Shown piece after piece: positions 32,975 to 44,799 of a stretch of DNA of 64,000 nt; positions within the stretch are counted from its first letter, which is position 1, and the number at the start of each line of letters is the position of its first letter. The translations under genes were made by a program, and so were the position numbers. The stretch comes from Trachythela sp. YZ-2020. Lineage: Eukaryota; Cnidaria; Anthozoa; Malacalcyonacea; Clavulariidae. The stretch lies in NCBI GenBank assembly GCA_016169945.1, contig JADLSH010000395.1, positions 7,530,001-7,594,000 of the forward strand, read 5' to 3'. The notes under the pieces were generated by a model. The model made no database searches, was not told the origin of the DNA, and worked only from the letters and a program-made list of their open reading frames with translations.

Positions 32975-33091
32975 TTTGAAAGAAAAGGATTCTATTTTTA
33001 TGGTGCAAAGCTTTACAATGAGCTCCCGCGTGAGCCTAGAATGCAAGAAAGTTTTAATAGTTTTAAAAATTTGCTAACTCAAAAGATATAA
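32975..33091 (+). pseudogene. LINE reverse transcriptase C-terminal relic
   Basis: Thirty-eight codons ending at a TAA, with FYFYGAKLYNELPREPR followed by SFNSFKNLLTQKI. This is the C-terminal signature of CR1/Jockey-type LINE ORF2 proteins (GAKLWNSLP, then SFKxxL). Only the tail is left, as in a 5'-truncated insertion. Confidence 0.65.
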
Positions 33092-33973
33092 TCACTTTTA
33101 TATGTAGATAGCTTTGGTTTTAATATGCACTTTTACCTTTTAGTTTTATTGGAGAATTTTTGGATTGTAACAGGATACACATTGATAGCAGTATACTTTA
33201 TACTGAAGTGTTTCGATCCTGTATAATAATTCAATAATAATGATAATAATCGATGTCGCCGTCGTGATAAAAAATAACAGGAAGATCAACAACAAAGACA
33301 ATGCAAAACCAACTATGGCAAAACAACAACACTTCAACAAGAACATAAAAATCAAAGATCCCAAGGATAGTGTAGGTAGGTGCCGTTGGTGACCAAGGCT
33401 ATAGCTAATCCAGCCTTGTAGGAAAAAACCCGCAACGGCAAATCTGGCAAACAGCAATGCTAAAAACTGGCAATTAGTTATGGCCAAAAATGGCAATTAG
33501 TTATGGCACACATGCAGCAATGGCAAAACCGAGTTTGCCATAACAATTCTGCCAAGGCAGACATCCAAAGGCTGTCAGTGCCTTCAAGTACATATCGATT
33601 GTTATGTACTTGAAGAGGAAGTGCCTTGGGAGATTGTCATGGACACTTGACTCCATAAACTGACCGTAAGTACCATCGGCACCAACCATTGAAGCAAGAT
33701 GAGAATCCCCGAAGAAGAAAACTCAGAGATCCTAAGCAAAGTTCATGGGGATAAACTACTCTTTATATAAAATAATCAAAGTCGTTCCCAGGGCCTTTTG
33801 TAAGCTAATGTATTAGGCATAAACAGATATGAGTTAAATGTAAGAGAAGCGCTCATAAACGCCGAGAGGATGAATGGTGCCAAGTTGGGAAATGAGACGC
33901 ATTTCTTGCTTTTGCGGCTATCATTGCTGCCAGAAATGGGACACAGAGCTCGAATTTTCACATCTGAAACACT
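33092..33973. other. Intronic or intergenic sequence, repeat-derived, no gene seen
   Basis: Contains CAA-rich and ATAATAATG-type low-complexity stretches and a short duplicated TGGCAATTAGTTATGGC (33468-33507). No supported coding frame. Confidence 0.3.
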
Positions 33974-34198
33974 GTGATTGCCAGTGTTGAAATGTCTGGC
34001 AACAGGTTGTTTAGCATCATTGTCTATTCCCTTTTCTCAGTTCCTCCGCCTGAAGATGAGGACTTCCATGCCAAAAGTCAGGAAATGAGAAACTTTTTTG
34101 TCCAACGCGCTTATCCAACTCCTCTCTTAGATACTGCCTTTTCGAAGGCTTCCAATATTCCCCGATTTGAAACCCCTAGTTCTCAGTTCTGTCGATGA
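33974..34198 (+). pseudogene. Possible Penelope-like retroelement fragment
   Basis: A 74-codon frame with EMRNFFVQRAYPTPLLDTAF followed by a short basic stretch. A motif of the form E-M-x-x-F-F-x-x-R-x-Y-P followed by a helix ending in A is seen at the C-terminal side of Penelope-like reverse transcriptases. The match is short and there is no palm motif, so this is a tentative call. Confidence 0.3.
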
Positions 34199-34249
34199 TT
34201 ACCGAGAACAGAAAGGATGTAGTCGGAAAATCTTCTGGATTTTCCGAGC

Positions 34250-34657
34250 GTATGACGAACAGAATGGGTGACAGAGAGAGATTTTGTGATAAACGTGTGA
34301 CAGAGAGAGATTTTGTGATAAACGTGTGATCATGAGAACGACTTTTCTGTAATTTTATTATTAAACTTAGACAAAACTTTATTGTGAGGTTGTTGTGTGA
34401 TCAATTCACAACAAAAGTGGCGACCCCGGGAGGATTGCCTTAAAAGCTATCCTAAATTGAGTTATTGGTGAGAAACAAGCGAAAAACAGCGAAATATCAA
34501 CACGGAAGTAAACATGGATTAGCGACAGCGAACAAGAACAAGGTAAACTAAAATTATTGAAGTTATTAAACGAAGAGACTAAAACTATGTTGGAACAACG
34601 TGATCTAGAGACTATCGAGAGGCATTTAAAGTACAAGACCTAAAAGTTAGTATTCAA
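34250..34657 (+). mobile_element. 5' end of an LTR retrotransposon: LTR end, PBS-like site, gag start relic
   Basis: A 29-bp direct repeat (GTGACAGAGAGAGATTTTGT and following bases, 34268-34325) is followed by AATTCACAACA and then TGGCGACCCCGGG at 34418, a layout typical of an LTR end followed by a tRNA primer-binding site. From about 34513 a charged helical frame follows (SDSEQEQGKLKLLKLLNEET), plausible as the start of gag. Most of gag and pol is missing before the integrase fragment that follows on the same strand. Confidence 0.5.
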
Positions 34658-35185
34658 ATGTGGAAAACAATCAGAATAATGGCTTGGATACGGCGATTCA
34701 TTTACAATACCAAGCGTTGTAATAGAGAAAAGAAGATATCTGGTCCAATTACTACCGACGAAACAGAAACAATATTGAATTTCTGGATCCGGAAAACTCA
34801 AAACGAAGGGCAGAACAGTCCAAAATTCGAAGAGGAAAGTGCAAGACTTAACTTACAACAGAACGAAGAAGGCGTGTTTGAATGTCGCGGCAGAATTCAA
34901 GGCGAGTTCCCTATATATTTGCACGATACAAGTCTCTTCAGCGAGAAACTCGTAGCAGACGCTCACAAGAAAACGTTGCATGGGGGAGTCGGTTACGCGA
35001 TGGCAAAGATACGGAATATATATTGGATACCACGTTTGCGAAGGCTTGTGAAGAAAGTGATCCATAAATGTAACGGGTGCAAACGATTTCAAGCCAAACC
35101 ATTGCCCGATCCACCTGTCGGAAACCTTCCGACAGTATTAACATGTGTCGATATCGTGGTTTACTGTAAGGGCAACTGTTATTGA
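34658..35185 (+). pseudogene. BEL/Pao integrase fragment
   Basis: A 175-codon frame. Residues 1-20 (MWKTIRIMAWIRRFIYNTKR) match the connector before BEL/Pao integrases. Residues 25-45 resemble the LT-x-E-E-I segment, CRGRI follows, and DAHKKTLHGG with CNGCKRF further on is the HHCC zinc-binding domain. The frame ends at THVD-like TCVDIV, at the start of the catalytic core, so the DDE domain is lost. It follows an LTR end and gag start on the same strand, so the whole is an internally deleted BEL copy. Confidence 0.75.
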
Positions 35186-35430
35186 AGTTAAAGGCGCATT
35201 CAAGTTCTGTGCATTAATTCGTTACCCGAGCGTAACAAATATATTCGATTTCATCAATTTTCAAGTAGGGCTTGCGACATGATAGCAAACCGGGTTTCAG
35301 AGATGTTAAAGATTTTAACGAACAATTCCCTTCTTAAAAATTATGTTGTTTACTGCGTAAGGGAAATTTGAGTCACTGATATGTGGTATATATTTTACCC
35401 ACATAGCTGGACATATTAGGCATTGAAAGT
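35186..35430. other. No feature recognised
   Basis: AT-rich sequence between two retroelement relics; nothing supported. Confidence 0.3.
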
Positions 35431-35439
35431 CTCGCTATG

Positions 35440-35700
35440 AAAGCTTAGCTACGTTGGACTGATCACGTAGTGCGTATGGAGGACACTAGCCTAAAAATTT
35501 AAAGGCGGGCGTCTGCGGCGCAGGCTAGGAGGACACCTTCTAACAAAGCTCTATTCTATGGACAGCTGAGCTCTGGTCTGAGAAACCAAGGTCGTCTTTG
35601 CTTCGTTATAGGGATACCCTGAAGGCTAACTTAAAAGCATGTAAGATGAACCTTAATGAAGCATTGGACAGAGTCCAGTGGAGAAGCTCAATACCACGCA
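35440..35700 (+). pseudogene. LINE ORF2 C-terminal relic (second family)
   Basis: In two frames the sequence reads LRWTDHVVRMEDTSLK, then KALFYGQLSSGLRNQGR, then RYRDTLKANLKACKMN and a helix ending DRVQWRS. This order (G/D-H-V-x-R-M, Y-G-x-L-x-x-G-x-R, R-Y-R-D-x-L-K) is the tail of LINE proteins often annotated in marine invertebrates. The frame changes near 35590, so it is inactive. Confidence 0.65.
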
Positions 35701-36192
35701 ATCTTTGTATAATGAGATAACTAAAACATTTTCCTTTGTGGAAACATGAGGTATACATGTATTTATTTGGCAAAGCATTCAATCCGTAAACCCAGATCGA
35801 CGACATATACCATATACAGTGTCTTGCTGGACACTCGTTCGTCGAAGCGATGAGAGAATCCATCAGCGTTGACAAGGATATTGATCTATAAAACTGTCAA
35901 ATTGCCCACCTCGTGCCAGAATGTCTTAGAGATTTTTTGAACATTGTCCGGTTTCACTAATTGTGCGTCTATGCTAGCTAACCAATAACACAATAAAGCA
36001 TAAGTAAATTTACCTTCTGAAAAATATCTTTGTTGTGATTATAGTACCACACTACCACTCCTAAACACCTCTCAAATTGCCTATTTTCACTGGCTGATAG
36101 TTTCACCAAAAAGAAAATGGAAGCTATCTCGAAAAAATGTAAGTGTACATTATACAAAATCTAATTTCTATAGTGGTTTAAATAAAATTGTA

Positions 36193-36922
36193 CAGGGTGT
36201 CCCAAAAAATACCCCCCACTATATTTTGTGGAATTACTATGTTAGCTTTAATGAAAGTTTCAAATTTTTATATTGGATGGAATACCTATCCTATCATGCC
36301 GATACATGGATATTTGACTGATCAAAATAACCAACCATTTGCTTTCTAGAACCACTTAAGGTGGCGACACCAATTTTGCATCTCGTACAAATTATGGAAA
36401 TTTGGTTAAAATTAAAGTACTGCAATATTTTTAGAAGGATTTTTAAAGATACTACCTACCTATCATCTCTAAAACTAATTATTTGTTGTCCCTATCATCG
36501 AGATTTTGCTTCATGTAAAAATTACTAAAAAAGAGGCAAAACCCTGGCAAGGTGGGAAAAATGCCCAGAATTTCTGTTTTCCATCCAATGTGTTCCAAAA
36601 CAGCAAATTTTGTGCATTTTCCTTCCTCTATTCCGACTTTTGCCTCATTCTTCATTAATTTTTAGAGTAAATAAATAATTCTCAATGTTAGCTACAACAA
36701 ATCATGAGGTATAGAGAAGATATATAGCCATTTGCTTTAAGAATCCTTTCTTTAATTCCGAAATATGTTTAACCTAATTTCCATAATTTGGACGTCGCCA
36801 CCTTAAGAAGGCAAACGGTTAGATATTTTAATCAGTCAAATACCAATTGATTAACATGATATGTTTGTGATTCAATCCAGTGCAAAAATTTGAATCTTTG
36901 ATTAAAGCTAACGAACACCCTC
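36193..36922. mobile_element. TA-flanked fold-back MITE
   Basis: Left end CAGGGTGTCCC and right end ACACCCTC lie directly inside TA dinucleotides (36191-36192 and 36923-36924), as expected for a Tc1/mariner-type insertion. The arms are diverged inverted repeats: GTTAGCTTTAATGAAAGTTTC at the left matches the complement of 36880-36912, and the AAGGTGGCGAC word near 36359 pairs with GTCGCCACCTT near 36793. No protein is encoded. Confidence 0.65.
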
Positions 36923-37968
36923 TATATAATGCATACAACTGTTAGTTTCTATTTTCAAAAGGGTCGTGAAGGGATAACATAGGCAAATGGAATCAGTGGG
37001 TTAGGTTACTGGGATTCAGACAAACTTTGTGTGGAAAAATGGGATTGAAACCTCTCCTTCGCTACCCTCTTCGAAGGCCAAGCGATTTCTTAAAGCGATG
37101 CTTAACAGAGCCTCTTGTTATGGAAAGTTTCCTGCATGGGTAGGAAGTTGATGCCGTTCATCTCCAGCAATCTCGCTCAAGCAAACAATGTCTGTAGTGT
37201 TCATACATCAAAGCATTTGGAAGAATTTTTTTAAAACGATATATTAAAAGTACATGCAGCTTGATAGAGGAGACTTTAGTAATGTAAAATGTATTTTCTG
37301 GAGCTACGGACAGAGACGGTGATAAGTATTGTGTCGTTGGTCCGGTGGGAGAACAATAGAGTATTTAAGAGAGTGATTCAGGATATTACGCCATTCGAGG
37401 CATTCTTCGCCTGTATATACGAAGAAACAAACTTTAAATATGTTTATATATAGAGAGTTGTATATTTTATTGTAATTATGTCCGACAAATTTGGCAATAA
37501 AGAGATGGCCGCATCCTATCCTTGTTAGTGTGTTTAATGCAGTTTAGCCAGAAAATGCTTTATACTCGTCACAGAATGTAAAGAGTATAACCAGCTTTAG
37601 TATATACTTGTTGCGTTGTATGGGCTCAGTTTAATGAGCTTAGTTTATTCAATTTCTTCAAAAAGGAAAATGTATTAAGTTACATACAATGTCAATGTGA
37701 GATGATATAAAATATAGAACAGAAAAGACAGAAGGATATAACGTAAGAGCGTAAAACACTCCCTTTCGATATTTTATAACGCAGTGTGTTACAGCATTTC
37801 GTCATTGAAATTAATTTCACATTGTAATTCAGTTTTAAGAATTGTGACTATAGCGGTACTGCATTGTTTTGTGCAGTGCAGGTCAAAGTCTCTGAGAGAT
37901 GAATAAACATGTTTGGAAATTCAATAACAATATCAAAAGAACAACAATACAACAATATCAATAAAAAA

Positions 37969-38000
37969 ACAACAACACCACCACCACCACCACCACCAAA
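37969..38000. repeat. CAA/CCA microsatellite
   Basis: A run of CAA followed by about nine CCA triplets; the second segmental copy (43060-43082) has fewer, so the locus is variable. Confidence 0.7.
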
Positions 38001-38292
38001 ACAACATGAACGACGATGATAATGCATGACAGTCAAAATTTTGACTGCTTAGAACGTTCATTTATGTCTAAAGAGGCAGTGAAAACCGTAATGTGGAGAA
38101 AGGTGCGAAACTACGCATTAACAGTGGCTGGAGAGGAACAGCGAATCCGAAAAAATTCTAGATGAAGCGAAACGGATTGAATCATATGAAAGTGTTGACA
38201 TTTTGACCTGTCGGAAACGTTCAAGGTATTCAACAATGACTGCCTTGAAATCAAGGATGAAAATTCAAAATAAATATGGGTACAGTACTTAC

Positions 38293-38421
38293 CAGTACAA
38301 ATCGTACCATTTCCTGTATATCCACTGTTGCAACTACAAATCTTAGATCCTCCACGATCATCATCAGTACAGTTAGCATGCTCGTGACATGTTTGGTTGT
38401 TTGAACCACACCGAGTTGAAC
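38293..38421 (-). CDS. EGF-like domain exon, copy A
   Basis: A 129-base exon between a TGTCTAG acceptor and a strong GTAAGT donor, phase 1-1. The product includes STRCGSNNQTC, HEHANCTDDD, KICSCNSGYTG and NGTICT: six cysteines in EGF spacing with the usual C-x-C and G-Y-x-G turn. There is no D-x-x-E calcium signature at its start. It is transcribed upstream of the cbEGF and Ig exons on the same strand and is duplicated at 43413-43541, so a transcript through both would carry two near-identical EGF modules. Confidence 0.8.
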
Positions 38422-39672
38422 CTAGACAAGAAAAAATGAATCAAAGTTACAATTAAAATCAATTTCTGTTTAATTATGATCATTTTAATCTAGGATTTAT
38501 AACTAGTCTAACAAAATGTGAATCCTAATCCTACATGTGAATGACGCATGTAGGAGATCGAGTCATTTGTACATAAAGTTTTCAATTCCGGAAATCTCTC
38601 ACTGAAATAAAACTGCACTTTACAATCTGTAAAATCCTGCTTTCTCATTCCTATGTCTATGAGAATGAAGAATTAAATGCGAATTTAATTTCCTATTGTT
38701 GACAAGTTAAAGTAAATTTCATCTACCGAGTAAAATATTTGTTTACTGCGAGTCATCCTTATATACAATTTTTGAAGGCTATTTTTCAGAGAATGTGTTG
38801 ATATAGTTGGATTTTTCAGCAACTATAGGAAAATCCCCACACAATTATTTCTCATTTACTATTTAGTAAAATTTAGATTATTTAAATGCCATCGAAGGCA
38901 AAGAACTTTTAAACGTTCAATTCCCCACGAACTCTAGCGATTTAAAACTACGAAAGCTTCTCAGTAAATTAATATATTCACTCAAAACGAATTCGCTATA
39001 ATCTGGGACATTCCAGGCGAGGGATATTTTGCACTATGTTACCCTTGATTCTAAGTTGAAACATGGTAGCTCACGCCCCGTCGCGATATAGTATACCCAG
39101 TGAAACCAGATGAGTCTTTGCAATTAAAAAGTTGGTCAAAACATGCCTTTTACATACTTCAAGGGACAAATACTGTGGTTTTCATAAGCTCAGCATCGCA
39201 TTCAAAAATTGAAGATCTTTGAAACATTAATAGGGATTTATACTACGAAATCACAATAGGGATTTCTACTTTTGTCACGTGACGAAAACTTGAATACATA
39301 CAATTGTTGTCTTGTCGATCAGTTTGTAGCTTGATTTGTTTCATTACAGATCCGAACAGTTTCTATAATCGCCTCACCCAATCCCCATTTGCGAAGATAA
39401 AACTCATTACGATATATACGATAACTCATCAAACTTTCTCCAACATTTTCATTAAAATGACAGAAAATAACATAAAACGAGCGACTGTAGCTATAATAAT
39501 AATCTTTAAATGTGTGAGGAAGTAATATGACCTTGAATTTTATATAATCTAAAAACGATAACATCAGATGCGAGCATCCCCCGGATTGTTTACACTATCG
39601 ATCCATTTATCCCCCTATCATATCTATTGACGAATCACTCGTGTGCATTTTCCCTCGTAACAAAAGTACAAA
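38422..39672. other. Intronic sequence, no exon seen
   Basis: AT-rich, duplicated at about 43542-44800 with few differences. No domain-like frame with splice sites was found. Confidence 0.35.
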
Positions 39673-39804
39673 GTGAACTTTGCACTAAAATCGATCAATT
39701 AGATGATGAGAAGAGATTGATTTTGAAAAGAACTGACACTATACAAGAGGAAAAAGCAAATATTAGAAAACTACCTTCATTTCAAGAAAAAATGGATCGA
39801 TGAA
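39673..39804 (+). pseudogene. Charged-helix coding remnant, copy A
   Basis: An open stretch reading ELCTKIDQLDDE...LILKRTDTIQEEKANIRK and ending at a TGA just after QEKMD. It looks like a coiled-coil segment of a transposon protein next to the OTU-like element. The second copy is at 44800-44926. The family is not recognised. Confidence 0.35.
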
Positions 39805-39845
39805 GACTGAGCCGATATCGGTGACTCTTTCAGAAGTACCAAACA

Positions 39846-40712
39846 GTGCATTCTGGGATCGCTAGGGGGCAAACTGAACATTCTCGAATACTGTGAAATA
39901 TATAAATGTTCATATATTCAACGTTTTGCAGCGAAATTTTCTTTAAAATCTCATGAATATTAATGCAATGGCTTGTGCTCCGACTAATAGACATGAAATC
40001 AAACTCTCCGGGAATGGAGATTGTTTTTATCGAACTATGCATAGCTCTCGTTGTTAATGGTAATACTGACGAATTTATTAAGTGTTTGAAACTTTATATC
40101 TGTTCAAATCCAAATCTCTCTGTTCAACCCGAAAAGGTACAAAGGATGGTACGTGGGCAGAAGCGATCGATATTTTTAGTTGTGCGACTGTACTTCAGCG
40201 CGCTATAAACTATACTATATAACGTATTCGATCACGAGCCAGAAGTGGGTGAAATTCAAACCATCTGTTTTCTCGAAATACAATATTTTAGCTGAGGCTT
40301 GCTTGCTTTAGAGTTGCGCTTTCGTCTGTTTAGTTTTGGCAAGTTAACATCACAGGCGATTGAAGATGCGATGTCATGGCTCGAGTTCATCCACTTTTGG
40401 CTCGTGATCGAATAAATCATACTATATAAGCTATAGTATAGACTATAGATTATAGTGTACTGAACTGCAGTCGCACAACCAAAAATATCGATCATTTCAG
40501 CTCGGTAAAAACATTTTCCATCCCGCGGACCTTTATTTCACGTCTCCCAGTCGGAGTACAAGCCATTTTCATAGTAAATTTCGCTGCAAAACGTTGAATA
40601 TATGAAAATTTATATATTTCGCACTATTCGAGAATGTTTGTTTGCCCCCTGGCGATCCCAAAATGCATTGTGAAACCGCGCGGGAACTGGGAAACGGCAA
40701 CATACCCATTGG
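39846..40712 (+). mobile_element. TIR element with OTU-like remnant, copy A (left end shortened)
   Basis: About 150 bp at the left (CTGGGATCGCTAGGGGGCAA, and on through CAACGTTTTGCAGC) pairs with the inverted right arm (40585-40675). The outermost left part present in copy B is missing. The interior holds an OTU-like fragment broken by a small insertion (CATAGCTC near 40040) and a nested MITE (40172-40487). Confidence 0.65.
40172..40487. mobile_element. Nested hairpin MITE, copy A
   Basis: Ends TATTTTTAGTTGTGCGACTG and CAGTCGCACAACCAAAAATA, with ATCGAT on both outer sides. Inside are further inverted words (TTCGATCACGAGCCAGAAGT against its complement). It interrupts the OTU-like frame. Confidence 0.65.
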
Positions 40713-40749
40713 AGGTGTCATTAGGAGTGCGGCGGTTAATAGAGGCAAA

Positions 40750-40917
40750 ATGAACGTTGCTGATGCCGTTGAAGTTTTACCGAAAACGCTGCAACCGAAA
40801 GTCAACATGATATTGCGACAAATCCAGAATAATCCGGATGTTCTAGGCTGGACCGATCGGGGCGAACTGAAATATAATGGAGATTTAGCAGATAGAAATG
40901 TTAATCTAATCTTATAG
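40750..40917 (+). CDS. Unidentified small coding segment, copy A
   Basis: Fifty-five codons from an ATG to a stop: KMNVADAVEVLPKTLQPKVN, then ILRQIQNNPDVLGWTDRGEL and a tail ending DRNVNLIL. The compact pattern (L-P-K-x-L-x-P-K, then a W before G-E-L) is conserved in all three window copies and resembles small domains seen in transposon-encoded proteins of marine invertebrates, but I cannot name the family. The open frame extends upstream into the inverted repeat (from 40642); that part is probably not coding. Confidence 0.4.
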   Translation: MNVADAVEVLPKTLQPKVNMILRQIQNNPDVLGWTDRGELKYNGDLADRNVNLIL

Positions 40918-40925
40918 GAGATTCT

Positions 40926-41600
40926 TTAAATATAGAAAAATATGTCCTTAACATATAACGGATCCGCGTAGTCTACTCCAATTCTAGTGAAAGCAAAGTC
41001 ATTACTCAAGCGAAAAGCTGGTAAGACTGGAGCAGCTGGAGTTCCATAACTCCTTCCTTCTAATTTTCTACAAACTGTACATTTCGCTATGATTTTATTA
41101 ACTACTTGACGTCCCTTTGTGATCCAAAATCTTGATCTTAAATGTGTCAATGTCTCTCGTTCTCGGTCTCGCCGTTGTGTATCACGTCTTCATGGCTCTG
41201 CATAACGATCAACTGTGTTATGTGATGGTCGCTGGGTAAGAGGATTGGAAATTTGGTACCGTAAGGTAAAGGTGACGGACGCTTCGATACGACCATGACA
41301 ACGTATGATTTTGTCCGTGTCTTCAAATAACGAGAGTGACTCTTTCACCTTCTTGTAATCTTTCATTTCCGGCAGTGAAACTTGTATTTGTCGAATCCAC
41401 ATCTTCTCTGCTAAGCTTATCTCTTCTGCCGTAATTGGACAAATCTCAAATCTCAAGATTGTTCCAATTCTGCTATATCTAGACGAATCGATCAACTATT
41501 CAAGGTTGTATTTTGGTTGACTTTCAACGCTCACCAAAGTAGCAGTTGGCTTAGGGCGGTTTGACTTTCTTGCCAATAATCAGGATTGTCCTTAGCCTCC
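40926..41600 (-). pseudogene. BEL/Pao integrase fragment, copy A
   Basis: Two minus-strand frames. 41495-41190 has ICPITAEEISLAEKMWIRQI and IRCHGRIE, the N-terminal part of BEL integrases. 41150-40926 has the FWITKGRQVV, CTVCRKLEG and LPAFRLS zinc-binding to core linker and ends at the first catalytic region, GVDYADPL. A frameshift lies between them. It is longer at the 3' side than copies B and C, which lack about 110 bp at the join with the unidentified coding segment. Confidence 0.75.
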
Positions 41601-41603
41601 TTA

Positions 41604-42059
41604 AGGTGGCTCGATACAGTTTCAAAAATTCAAGCGTACAACATTTTGAAATTTTTAAACTCCGTATTTTTAGGTCTTATTCACCAGATATCGGGGTTTT
41701 CATATATTTTGATGTTTCTACTTTCAAATTATGTTAGTTTTAGTAACATACAGTTCGTTGCTATGACAACATACGCGTATGAAATTCACTCTAAAATAGC
41801 TTATTGCCTCGTGTAGTTGGAAAAAAAGCACGGTGACCCCCAATTTTTTTTCGTGCGTTATTTTACTTGCAAGCCAGACTAACAATAAGCAAAATATAAA
41901 AAAATTCTGTACTGCCATTTTTTTGAAAAAGGCAAAAATGTCGTTGTCTTCAATAAAATTTTTTTTGCCATTACAAATTTTTTTTAGTTTTGGTATAATG
42001 AAAGATTTTTGTGGTGCAATACAGCGTGCAAAATTTAAACATAGGTCACCGGACAAAAT
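41604..42059. mobile_element. Left part of TA-flanked MITE, copy A (truncated)
   Basis: Starts AAGGTGGCTCGATACAGTTT directly after TA and matches 49663-50115 of copy B, then breaks off at the duplication border. Confidence 0.6.
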
Positions 42060-43412
42060 AATGGGATTTGGCAAATGGAATCAGTGGGTTAGGTTACTGG
42101 GATTCAGACAAAACTTTGTGTGGAAAAATGGGATTGAAACCTCTCCTTCGCTACCCTCTTTCGAAGGCCAAGCGATTTCTTAAAGCGATGCTTAACAGAG
42201 CCTCTTGTTATGGAAAGTTTCCTGCATGGGTAGGAAGTTGATGCCGTTCATCTCCAGCAATCTCGCTCAAGCAAACAATGTCTGTAGTGTTCATACATCA
42301 AAGCATTTGGAAGAATTTTTTTAAAACGATATATTAAAAGTACATGCAGCTTGATAGAGGAGACTTTAGTAATGTAAAATGTATTTTCTGGAGCTACGGA
42401 CAGAGACGGTGATAAGTATTGTGTCGTTGGTCCGGTGGGAGAACAATAGAGTATTTAAGAGAGTGATTCAGGATATTACGCCATTCGAGGCATTCTTCGC
42501 CTGTATATACGAAGAAACAAACTTTAAATATGTTTATATATAGAGAGTTGTATATTTTATTGTAATTATGTCCGACAAATTTGGCAATAAAGAGATGGCC
42601 GCATCCTATCCTTGTTAGTGTGTTTAATGCAGTTTAGCCAGAAAATGCTTTATACTCGTCACAGAATGTAAAGAGTATAACCAGCTTTAGTATATACTTG
42701 TTGCGTTGTATGGGCTCAGTTTAATGAGCTTAGTTTATTCAATTTCTTCAAAAAGGAAAATGTATTAAGTTACATACAATGTCAATGTGAGATGATATAA
42801 AATATAGAACAGAAAAGACAGAAGGATATAACGTAAGAGCGTAAAACACTCCCTTTCGATATTTTATAACGCAGTGTGTTACAGCATTTCGTCATTGAAA
42901 TTAATTTCACATTGTAATTCAGTTTTAAGAATTGTGACTATAGCGGTACTGCATTGTTTTGTACAGTGCAGGTCAAAGTCTCTGAGAGATGAATAAACAT
43001 GTTTGGAAATTCAATAACAATATCAAAAGAACAACAATACAACAATATCAATAAAAAAAACAACAACACCACCACCACCACCAAAACAACATGAACGACG
43101 ATGATAATGCATGACAGTCAAAATTTTGACTGCTTAGAACGTTCATTTATGTCTAAAGAGGCAGTGAAAACCATAATGTGGAGAAAGGTGCGAAACTACG
43201 CATTATATAGAGTATGTACTATTAATAATTCGTAAACTTAACAGTGGCTGGAGAGGAACAGCGAATCCGAAAAAATTCTAGATGAAGCGAAACGGATTGA
43301 ATCATATGAAAGTGTTGACATTTTGACCTGTCGGAAACGTTCAAGGTATTCAAGAATGACTGCCTTGAAATCAAGGATGAAAATTCAAAATAAATATGGG
43401 TACAGTACTTAC

Positions 43413-43541
43413 CAGTACAAATCGTACCATTTCCTGTATATCCACTGTTGCAACTACAAATCTTAGATCCTCCACCATCATCATCAGTACAGTTAGCATG
43501 CTCGTGACATGTTTGGTTGTTTGAACCACACTGAGTTGAAC
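43413..43541 (-). CDS. EGF-like domain exon, copy B
   Basis: Same 129-base phase 1-1 exon as copy A, with identical splice sites and two residue differences (STQC for STRC; DDDGGG for DDDRGG). Being further along the plus strand, it would be spliced before copy A on the minus-strand transcript. Both copies look functional. Confidence 0.8.
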
Positions 43542-44799
43542 CTAGACAAGAAAAAATGAATCAAAGTTACAATTAAAATCAATTTCTGTTTAATTATGAT
43601 CATTTTAATCTAGGATTTATAACTAGTCTAACAAAATGTGAATCCTAATCCTACATGTGAATGACGCATGTAGGAGATCGAGTCATTTGTACATAAAGTT
43701 TTCAATTCCGGAAATCTCTCACTGAAATAAAACTGCACTTTACAATCTGTAAAATCCTGCTTTCTCATTCCTATGTCTATGAGAATGAAGAATTAAATGC
43801 GAATTTAATTTCCTATTGTTGACAAGTTAAAGTAAATTTCATCTGCCGAGTTAAAATATTTGTTTACTGCGAGTCATCCTTATATACAATTTTTGAAGGC
43901 TATTTTTCAGAGAATGTGTTGATATAGTTGGATTTTTCAGCAACTATAGGAAAATCCCCACACAAATTATTTCTCATTTACTATTTAGTAAAATTTAGAT
44001 TATTTAAATGCCATCGAAGGCAAAGAACTTTTAAACGTTCAATTCCCCACGAACTCTAGCGATTTAAAACTGCGAAAGCTTCTCAGTAAATTAATATATT
44101 CACTCAAAACGAATTCGCTATAATCTGGGACATTCCAGGCGAGGGATATTTTGCACTATGTTACCCTTGATTCTAAGTTGAAACATGGTAGCTCACGCCC
44201 CGTCGCGATATAGTATACCCAGTGAAACCAGATGAGTCTTTGCAATTAAAAAGTTGGTCAAAACATGCCTTTTACATACTTCAAGGGACAAATACTGTGG
44301 TTTTCATAAGCTCAGCATCGCATTCAAAAATTGAAGATCTTTGAAACATTAATAGGGATTTCTACTACGAAATCACAATAGGGATTTCTACTTTTGTCAC
44401 GCGACGAAAACTTGAATACATACAGTTGTTGTCTTGTCGATCAGTTTGTAGCTTGATTTGTTTCATTACAGATCCGAACAGTTTCTATAATCGCATCACC
44501 CAAATCCCCATTTGCGAAGATAAAACTCATTACGATATGTACGATAACTCATCAAACTTTCTCCAACATTTTCATTAAAATGACAGAAAATAACATAAAA
44601 CGAGCGACTGTAGCTATAATAATAATCTTTAAATGTGCGAGGAAGTAATATGACCTTGAATTTTATATAATCTAAAAACTATAACATCAGATGCGAGCAT
44701 CCAACGGATTGTTTACACTATCGATCCATTTATCCCCCTATCATATCTATTGACGAATCACTCGTGTGCATTTTCCCTCGTAACAAAAGTACAAAGTGA
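43542..44799. other. Intronic or upstream sequence, no exon seen
   Basis: Duplicate of 38422-39672. If the EGF/Ig gene starts in this window its promoter should be here or further right, but I see no start exon. Confidence 0.3.

Larger units (their letters stand above)
36983..42068. repeat. Tandem segmental duplication, unit A
   Basis: GGCAAATGGAATCAGTGGGT at 36983 recurs at 42069, and the next 3.7 kb matches 42069-45930 closely with a few indels. Unit A carries an EGF exon, an OTU-like TIR element, a small coding segment, a BEL integrase piece and the left part of a TA-flanked MITE. Confidence 0.85.

Noticed and set aside
37848..38036. Glycine/valine-rich minus-strand frame
   Set aside because: It is the translation of a CAA/CCA microsatellite inside an intron.
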